Source: JASLEW01 sp035544895
GTDB lineage: Bacteria; Acidobacteriota; Thermoanaerobaculia; Multivoradales; UBA5704
Length of the DNA: 64,000 nucleotides
Direction of reading: 5' to 3'
Assembly (NCBI GenBank): GCA_035544895.1
Contig: DASZZM010000080.1
Span: 1-64,000, forward strand
Part shown: piece after piece, positions 58,524 through 64,000 of the stretch
Layout of the letters: the number at the start of each line of letters is the position of its first letter
Numbering within the stretch: the first letter of the stretch is position 1
Notes under the pieces: model-generated
What the model was told of the DNA's origin: nothing
The model's database searches: none
What the model saw: the letters and a program-made list of their open reading frames with translations, nothing else
Position numbers and translations under genes: made by a program

Positions 58524-59773
58524 TGGTCAGGGTTCACTGGATCGAGAACACGCGCTTTGCGCTCGTCGCCATGTGGGCGCAGAAGCTGCGCAGCTTCCTC
58601 ACCCTGCTCGGGGTCATGGCCGGGGTGGCGACGGTCATCATGATGGTCAGCTTCGTGGTCGGCTTCGACAACTCGGTGGTGGCGGCCTTCACCAGCTTCG
58701 GCACCCACCTGGTGCAATTCCAGAAATACGAGCCGCGCTTCGGGCCGGGGCGGGTTCCCGAAGAGCAGCGCAACCGCCGCGATCTCACCCTCGCCGACGC
58801 CGCGGCGCTCAAGCGCCTGGCGACCCTGGCGGCCGCCGTCTCGCCCGAGCGCTACCTGTTCGCCGGCTTCACGGTGAAGGCGGGTAAGGCCGAGGCGAGC
58901 GGACCGATCCTGGTCGGGGCCACCCCCGAGTACTCCCTGGCCAACGACCGTTTCGTCCAGGACGGGCGTTTCTTGACCGTCACCGACGTCGAGCACGCCT
59001 CCCCGGTCTGTGTGATCGCCACCGACATCGCGGATGCCCTCTACCCCAATCGCGACCCGATCGACCAGACCCTCCTGCTCGGCGGCCGGAGATACCGCAT
59101 CGTCGGCCTGCTGGAGAAGAAAGGCGCCTTTCTCGGGCACAGCATCGACAACTTCGTGATCATTCCGATCAGCGTCTTCGACGACGCGTTCCCGCAGGTC
59201 AAGAACGGCGGCCGCGACACCTTGCACATCGCCACGGTGCCGGCGCGCCCGGAAGACTACGAGGCGCTGATCGAGCAGGAAACGGGAATCCTGCGCGTCC
59301 GCCGCAAGCTGCACGCCAACCAGGCCAACGACTTTGCTCTCTTCACCAGCGAAGGACAGCTCGAGAGCTTCCGCCAGATCACCGGCGGCGTCGCCGCGGT
59401 CATGCTGGTCATCGCCGGAATCGCCTTGCTGGTAGGCGGCGTCGGAGTGATGAACATCATGCTGGTCAACGTCACCCAGCGCACGCGCGAGATCGGCCTG
59501 CGCAAGGCCCTGGGGGGAACGCGCCGCGACATCGCCGTGCAGTTCCTCGCCGAGACCGTGACCCTGACCGGCGTGGGCGGCGCGCTGGGCATCCTCGCCG
59601 GCCTCGGCGCCGCCCTCGGCGCCCGGCTCGCCTTCGACTTCAAGGCCGCCGCCCCCTACTGGTCCGTCCTCCTCGGCTTCGGCGTCTCCACCGCCGTCGG
59701 CCTCCTCTTCGGCATGTGGCCCGCCCTCAAAGCCGCCCGCCAAGACCCCATCGAAGCCCTGCGCTACGAATAG
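58523..59773 (+). CDS. MacB-type ABC transporter permease (second)
   Basis: 416 aa from GTG 58523 on the last base of the previous stop. Same plan as its upstream paralogue (S-F-L-T-L-L-G-V-M-A-G-V-A-T-V; I-M-N-I-M-L-V-N-V-T-Q-R-T-R-E-I-G-L-R-K-A-L-G-G). The pair likely forms a heterodimer. No ABC ATP-binding gene follows within the window, so the ATPase must lie elsewhere. Confidence 0.92.
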   Translation: MVRVHWIENTRFALVAMWAQKLRSFLTLLGVMAGVATVIMMVSFVVGFDNSVVAAFTSFGTHLVQFQKYEPRFGPGRVPEEQRNRRDLTLADAAALKRLATLAAAVSPERYLFAGFTVKAGKAEASGPILVGATPEYSLANDRFVQDGRFLTVTDVEHASPVCVIATDIADALYPNRDPIDQTLLLGGRRYRIVGLLEKKGAFLGHSIDNFVIIPISVFDDAFPQVKNGGRDTLHIATVPARPEDYEALIEQETGILRVRRKLHANQANDFALFTSEGQLESFRQITGGVAAVMLVIAGIALLVGGVGVMNIMLVNVTQRTREIGLRKALGGTRRDIAVQFLAETVTLTGVGGALGILAGLGAALGARLAFDFKAAAPYWSVLLGFGVSTAVGLLFGMWPALKAARQDPIEALRYE

Positions 59774-59807
59774 CGGTAATGTTCTAAAACGAAACTGAGT
59801 ACGCCAG

Positions 59808-59900
59808 GGGAGGGGGCGTCCCCTTCCCCCCCGGAGGGGAGGGAAGGGGATCGAGGGGTTGCGGGGGGCGATCCGATAGACGCTTTGAGTAGGCCTCGAT
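59808..59900 (+). repeat. Repeat family C, copy 3 (intergenic)
   Basis: About 93 bases, nearly the same as copy 2 including the shared ending T-A-G-A-C-G-C-T-T-T-G-A-G-T-A-G-G-C-C-T. It fills the gap between convergent permease and livM genes. Confidence 0.85.
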
Positions 59901-59925
59901 CGCTACATCGCAGCGCCGATTCATC

Positions 59926-60972
59926 TCAATAGGAAAACGGATACAGCCGCCAATACGTCTTGATCTTCTGCCAGCGCGCGGCGAGGCCGTCGGGTTCGAA
60001 AATGAGGAACAGGACGATCGCCAGGCCGAAGGCGCCCAGCTTGAGCGAGGCGAACAGTCCCACCAGCGCGGGGAAGACGTCGCTCAGCCTGGACGCCCCG
60101 AGACGCAGCAGCTCGGGCAGGCCGGTGATGAAGATCGCGCCGAGGATCGCTCCCAGAATGCTGCCCATGCCGCCGATGACGATCATCGCCAGCGCGTCGA
60201 TGGCCAAGGTGATGGGAAAGTTCTCGGGGCTGATGTACTTGGCCTGGTACGCCAGCAGCGAGCCCGCCACCCCGACGTAGAACGAGCTGATGCCGAAAGA
60301 GATCAACTTGTACTTGAACAGGTTGACGCCCATGACCTCCGCCGAGATGTCTTGATCGCGGATGGCCACGAAGGCCTTGCCGACCTTGGTACGGAAAAGG
60401 TTCTTGGCGAAGAGCACCAGCAGGCAGGTCACCGGGAAGATCAGGTAATACAGCTTGTGATCGGTGTCGAGAGCGTGGCCCAGCAGCGTGGCCGGGGGCA
60501 CGCTCACCCCGCTCACGCCGCCGGTGACCGCGTTCCAGTGGGTTACCACGAACTCCACGATGAAATGCGCCGCCAGGGTGGCCATCGCCAGGTAGAGCCC
60601 CTTGAGACGCAGCGAGGGCACGCCGAAGATCATTCCGGCCACCGCGGCGAGGATGCCGGCAAGCGGGATCGTCGCCATGTGCGGCAGCCCCAGGTGGCCG
60701 CCAAGGTAGGCGGTGCCATAGGCCCCGACCGCCATGAAGGCGGCATTGCCGAGCGAGATCTGGCCGGTGAAGCCGGTCAAGATGTTGAGCCCCAAGGCGC
60801 CGATGACGGCAATCCCCATGCGGTTGGCCACGTCCATCCAGTAGCTGCTCGCGTACATCGGCACGGTGAGCAGCGCGAGCAGCAGCAATCCCAGGCTCCA
60901 GCGCGCGAAGCCGGAGTTGAAGATCGCCATGTCGTCCGCGTAAGAGGTCTTGAAATCGCCGCACCGGATCAT
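59926..60972 (-). CDS. livM: Branched-chain/organic acid ABC transporter permease (LivM type)
   Basis: 348 aa with about nine helices. LivM signs: N-I-L-T-G-F-T-G-Q-I-S-L-G-N-A-A-F-M-A-V-G-A-Y (residues about 62-84) and I-G-G-M-G-S-I-L-G-A-I-L-G-A. It forms the channel with LivH. It is the last gene of the livG-acs-livH-livM train. Confidence 0.93.
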   Translation of the reverse strand: MIRCGDFKTSYADDMAIFNSGFARWSLGLLLLALLTVPMYASSYWMDVANRMGIAVIGALGLNILTGFTGQISLGNAAFMAVGAYGTAYLGGHLGLPHMATIPLAGILAAVAGMIFGVPSLRLKGLYLAMATLAAHFIVEFVVTHWNAVTGGVSGVSVPPATLLGHALDTDHKLYYLIFPVTCLLVLFAKNLFRTKVGKAFVAIRDQDISAEVMGVNLFKYKLISFGISSFYVGVAGSLLAYQAKYISPENFPITLAIDALAMIVIGGMGSILGAILGAIFITGLPELLRLGASRLSDVFPALVGLFASLKLGAFGLAIVLFLIFEPDGLAARWQKIKTYWRLYPFSY

Positions 60973-60997
60973 GACCGCGAACCCCGAAGAAGGCGCG

Positions 60998-61885
60998 TCA
61001 AACGCGCTCGATGTGCACCTTGCCGAATAGTCCGTACGGTTTGATCATCAAGATCGCCACCAGGATAACGAAGGGCGCGACCTCCTTGACTCCGCCGCCC
61101 AAAATCGGATCCAGGTAGCCGCCCGCCAGGTTCTCCAGCACGCCGATCAACAGGCCGCCGACGATCGCGCCCAGGATGCTGTCGAGCCCGCCCAGGATCA
61201 CCACCGGCAGGACCTTGAGGCCGATCAGCGCCAGCGACTGGTCCACCCCGGTGCGCACCGCCCCCAGCAAGATGCCGCCGATCGCCGACACCACCGCCGC
61301 GATCGCCCATGCCAGCGCGAACATGCGCCGCACCGAGATGCCCATCGAGAGCGCCACCTGCTGCGAGAACGCGGTGGCGCGCATGGCGATGCCGAAGCGA
61401 GAGTACTTGAAGAACAGGCTGAACAAGACGAGGAGCACGACGACGCAGCCGAGGCTCCACGCGTACGCCCGCGACACCGGCACCGATCCGATCATCACGG
61501 GTGCGCTGGGAAAGATCTCGGGGAAGGGCCGGGTGTCGGTGCCCCAGATGCCCTGCACCACGGCCCGCAAGATGCTGGAAAGTCCCAGCGTCACCATGAT
61601 CACCGAGACCACCGGCTCGCCGATCATCGGTCTCAAGATCAGGCGTTCGATGGCCAGGCCGAGAACGACCGCGAAGGCCAGCGTCAGAAGCACGGTGGCA
61701 TAAAAAGGGACGTGGTAGCGGGTCAACAGCACCAGGCTGACGTAGGCGCCGAGCAGGAGGAACTCGCCCTGGGCGAAATTGAGCACGCTGGTCGACTTGT
61801 AGATGATCACGAAACCCATGGCCACCAGCGCGTAGATGCTGCCCACCACCAGGCCGTTGATCACCAGCTGCAGGAAGAAGTCCAT
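60998..61885 (-). CDS. livH: Branched-chain/organic acid ABC transporter permease (LivH type)
   Basis: 295 aa with about eight helices. L-V-I-N-G-L-V-V-G-S-I-Y-A-L-V-A-M-G and V-I-L-G-G-L-D-S-I-L-G-A-I-V-G-G are the LivH signatures. It lies 9 bases after the acyl-CoA synthetase and 25 before livM. Confidence 0.93.
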   Translation of the reverse strand: MDFFLQLVINGLVVGSIYALVAMGFVIIYKSTSVLNFAQGEFLLLGAYVSLVLLTRYHVPFYATVLLTLAFAVVLGLAIERLILRPMIGEPVVSVIMVTLGLSSILRAVVQGIWGTDTRPFPEIFPSAPVMIGSVPVSRAYAWSLGCVVVLLVLFSLFFKYSRFGIAMRATAFSQQVALSMGISVRRMFALAWAIAAVVSAIGGILLGAVRTGVDQSLALIGLKVLPVVILGGLDSILGAIVGGLLIGVLENLAGGYLDPILGGGVKEVAPFVILVAILMIKPYGLFGKVHIERV

Positions 61886-61894
61886 ATCTGACCG

Positions 61895-63811
61895 TCAGCC
61901 CGCACCGGCCGGCGATGCCTCGAGCTCCCGCACTTGCAGCGTCGTCTGGATGCGCGCGGTCTTGCCGTCCTGGAACCGGATCAGGGCGTCGATCGGCACC
62001 CGCCGCGCCGCGGAGTAGAGCGCGGCGATCACCTCCCGGTAGCGCTCCTCGACGAAGGCGCGCCTCACCTTGCGCGTGCGCGTCAGCTCTTCGTCGTCCG
62101 CGTCGAGCTCCTTGTAGAGCAGGACGAACTTCTTGATCCGCGCCGCCGGAGGCAAGGTCTGGTTGACCCTGTCCACCTCCTGGTGCAGCAGCTCGTACAC
62201 TTCGGTCTTGGCAGAGAGGTCGGTGTAGGTGGTATAGCCGAGCTTGTTCTTCTCCGCCCATTTGCCCACGACGCCCATGTCGATGCACAGCATGGCGGTG
62301 AGATAGGGGCGGTCCTTGCCGATCACCACGGCCTCCTTGACGTAGGGCGAGAACTTGAGCCGGTTCTCGAGGTACTGCGGCGAGAACTGGGCGCCGCCGG
62401 CGAGGTGCATCACGTCCTTGATGCGGTCGATGACCACCAGGTGGCCGTCCTCGGTCAAGTAGCCCGCATCCCCCGAATGCAGCCAGCCGCCGGCCAGGGT
62501 CTCCCGGGTGACGGCTTCGTCTTTGTAGTAGCCGACGAAGACCGACGGGCTGCGCGACAGGATCTCGCCTTGCTCGGAGATGGCGAGCTCGGTTCCCGGG
62601 ATGGGCCGGCCGACGGTGTGGAACTGGATGTCGTCATCGGTGTGAATGCAGGAGATGCCGCTGATCTCGGTCTGGCCGTAAATCTGCTTGAGCGGCACTC
62701 CGAGCGCGTGGAAGAAGCGGAACACGTCCGGGCCCAGGGCAGCGCCGCCGGTCGAGCAGCTGCGGATGTTGGAGAGGCCGAGCCGGTCCTTGAGCGCCCG
62801 GAACAGGAGCCAGTCGGCGAGCCGCCAGGCGATCCTCCAGCGCAGCGGCACCGGCGTCTTCTTGAAGCGCAGATCGGCGATCGCGTACCCGACGGGCATG
62901 CACAGCTCGTAGACCAGGCGCTTGGCGCGCGAGGTGTCCATGATCTTCACCTGCACCATGGAGTTGATGTTTTCCCAGATCCGCGGCGGCGCGAACATGA
63001 TGTCCGGCCCGATCTCGCGGATGTCCTCCATGACGGTAGCGGGCTCTTCGGGAAAGTTGACCGTGAATCCCAGCGCCAGTCCAATGGCGAGCGACATCAT
63101 CTGCTCGCCGATCCACGCCAGCGGCAGGAAGGATACGAATTCGTCGTCCGGCAGCTTGACATCGACCTGGTTGAGGCTCGCCGCCATGGTGAGCAGGTTG
63201 CGGAACGTCAGCATCGCGCCCTTGGGGAAGCCGGTCGTCCCCGACGTGTAGCAGATGATCGCCACGTCGTCGGCGCGGCCGGCGGCGACGCTCTCGGTCC
63301 ACAGGTGCGGCTGGCCGCGCCCGAGCGTGCGCCCCATTTCCTCCACGGCCGTGAAGCTGATCAGCGCCGGGTGCCGGTAGTGGCGCATGCCGCGCGGGTC
63401 GCTATAGATGACGTTCTTGACTTTCGGCAGCTTATCGATCATGTCGAGGATCTTGTCCACCTGCTCCTGGTCCTCGGCCACGACGAAGATCGCGTCGGAG
63501 TGATCGATGACGTAAGCCACCTCGTTGAGGTTGGAATCCTGGTAGATGCCGACCGAGCTGCCGCCGGCGCCCTGCGCGCCGAGCTCGGCATAGACCCACT
63601 CGGGGCGGTTGTCGCCGATGATTGCCACCTTGTCGCCGCGCTGCATGCCGAGGGCGAGGAGGCCCAGCGAGAAGTCGCGCACGTGGTCGTGATACTGCCG
63701 CCAGGTGGTCGCCTGCCAGATGCCGAGATCCTTCTCGCGCAGCGCCGTCCGGGGGCCGAGGCGGGCGGCTGTCGCGACCAGCAGCTTGGGGAAGGTATCG
63801 AGGTCCTTCAC
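61895..63811 (-). CDS. Long-chain acyl-CoA synthetase (AMP-forming)
   Basis: 638 aa. The GTG start at 63811 overlaps the livG stop. P-loop-type A3 motif I-C-Y-T-S-G-T-T-G-F-P-K-G, A5 region G-Q-T-E-I-S-G-I, and the A8-A10 lid near S-G-D-A-G-Y and D-R-I-K-D-V-M. It activates a fatty or aromatic acid with CoA and ATP. Placement between transporter genes suggests the imported acid is trapped as CoA ester (vectorial acylation). Confidence 0.93.
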   Translation of the reverse strand: MKDLDTFPKLLVATAARLGPRTALREKDLGIWQATTWRQYHDHVRDFSLGLLALGMQRGDKVAIIGDNRPEWVYAELGAQGAGGSSVGIYQDSNLNEVAYVIDHSDAIFVVAEDQEQVDKILDMIDKLPKVKNVIYSDPRGMRHYRHPALISFTAVEEMGRTLGRGQPHLWTESVAAGRADDVAIICYTSGTTGFPKGAMLTFRNLLTMAASLNQVDVKLPDDEFVSFLPLAWIGEQMMSLAIGLALGFTVNFPEEPATVMEDIREIGPDIMFAPPRIWENINSMVQVKIMDTSRAKRLVYELCMPVGYAIADLRFKKTPVPLRWRIAWRLADWLLFRALKDRLGLSNIRSCSTGGAALGPDVFRFFHALGVPLKQIYGQTEISGISCIHTDDDIQFHTVGRPIPGTELAISEQGEILSRSPSVFVGYYKDEAVTRETLAGGWLHSGDAGYLTEDGHLVVIDRIKDVMHLAGGAQFSPQYLENRLKFSPYVKEAVVIGKDRPYLTAMLCIDMGVVGKWAEKNKLGYTTYTDLSAKTEVYELLHQEVDRVNQTLPPAARIKKFVLLYKELDADDEELTRTRKVRRAFVEERYREVIAALYSAARRVPIDALIRFQDGKTARIQTTLQVRELEASPAGAG

Positions 63812-64000
63812 AGTTCGAGCGCCGCCACCGCGGCGTCTTCCTGGCCGAGGTAGGCCTTCTGCACGTGAGGATCGCGCTTCACCTCTTGCGGTGTGCCGTC
63901 GCCGATTTTGAGGCCGAAGTTGAGCACCACCACGCGGCTCGAGATGTCCATCACCACGCCCATGTCGTGCTCGATCATCACCACCGTCATGGCGCGGTCT
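63808..64000 (-). CDS. livG: C-terminal part of LivG-type ABC ATP-binding protein (partial)
   Basis: The window ends inside this gene. The visible 63 residues include the H-loop switch V-V-M-I-E-H-D-M-G-V-V-M and the LivG tail V-V-V-L-N-F-G-L-K-I-G-D-G-T-P-Q-E-V. It would power LivH/LivM import. The start lies beyond the right edge. Confidence 0.9.
   Translation of the reverse strand, partial: DRAMTVVMIEHDMGVVMDISSRVVVLNFGLKIGDGTPQEVKRDPHVQKAYLGQEDAAVAALEL

Noticed and set aside
1..64000. tRNA or rRNA genes
   Set aside because: No cloverleaf with conserved GGTTCRA arm or rRNA segment was recognised by eye on either strand; a tRNAscan run would be decisive.

Overview
The window is high-GC bacterial chromosome with dense genes, many ATGA, GTGA or TGATG stop/start overlaps, and strongly GC-ending codons. 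The lipopolysaccharide genes waaA, lpxK and an LpxL-type acyltransferase, a type II secretion/type IV pilus-like operon with a secretin, and an OPT transporter show a Gram-negative cell. ADOP/MacB-type permeases, BNR/VPS10-like exported proteins, a secretin with a cohesin-like tail and Uma2 proteins fit an Acidobacteriota-like organism. That lineage call is inference, because no rRNA gene is present.

Layout. 0-5.2 kb: partial gene, an unknown 437-aa protein, an OPT transporter, ApaG and two candidate very small genes. 5.3-14.1 kb: BNR-repeat exported protein, hybrid histidine kinase, MDR oxidoreductase, HIT protein, methyltransferase. 14.5-18.6 kb: a lysine 2,3-aminomutase-like radical SAM enzyme in an operon with two ATP-grasp ligases, facing an XRE regulator; this is a candidate beta-lysine/peptide pathway. 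18.7-23.9 kb: accessory zone with a STAND NTPase-TPR-TIR protein (probable defence), an aminoglycoside-type phosphotransferase between direct copies of a long hairpin element, and a Uma2 protein. 43.0 down to 23.9 kb on the minus strand: an almost unbroken gene train of about 19 kb. It runs ECF sigma, anti-sigma, secretin-N-like protein, GspF, GspE, PilM/N/O-like, GspC/PilP-like, GspD, three pseudopilins, dUTPase, GT39-TPR protein, phosphodiesterase, TPR protein. 43.2-46.6 kb: lipid A/Kdo genes. 46.6-48.7 kb: LamG-collagen-like exported protein. 49.1-50.2 kb: gene remnants.

50.2-55.5 kb is a visibly lower-GC island holding a complete type III CBASS anti-phage system: capH (repressor), capP (metallopeptidase), a CD-NTase, a HORMA protein (Cap7), a TRIP13-like ATPase (Cap6) and the NucC endonuclease, preceded by two small genes. 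A 200-bp element with 21-bp terminal inverted repeats sits just beyond it. 55.9-59.8 kb: MacA/MacB-like export genes without a nearby ATPase. 59.9-64.0 kb: branched-chain/organic acid ABC importer genes (livM, livH, end of livG) with an acyl-CoA synthetase between livH and livG.

The most unusual feature is a set of small repeats. One family (18.7, 22.1, 23.1 kb) forms near-perfect 29-31 bp hairpins whose arms differ between copies but remain fully complementary. Other modular repeats (families A-D) lie inside protein genes in frame: gspD, a pseudopilin, a TPR protein and a GT39 protein. One copy is nested inside another.
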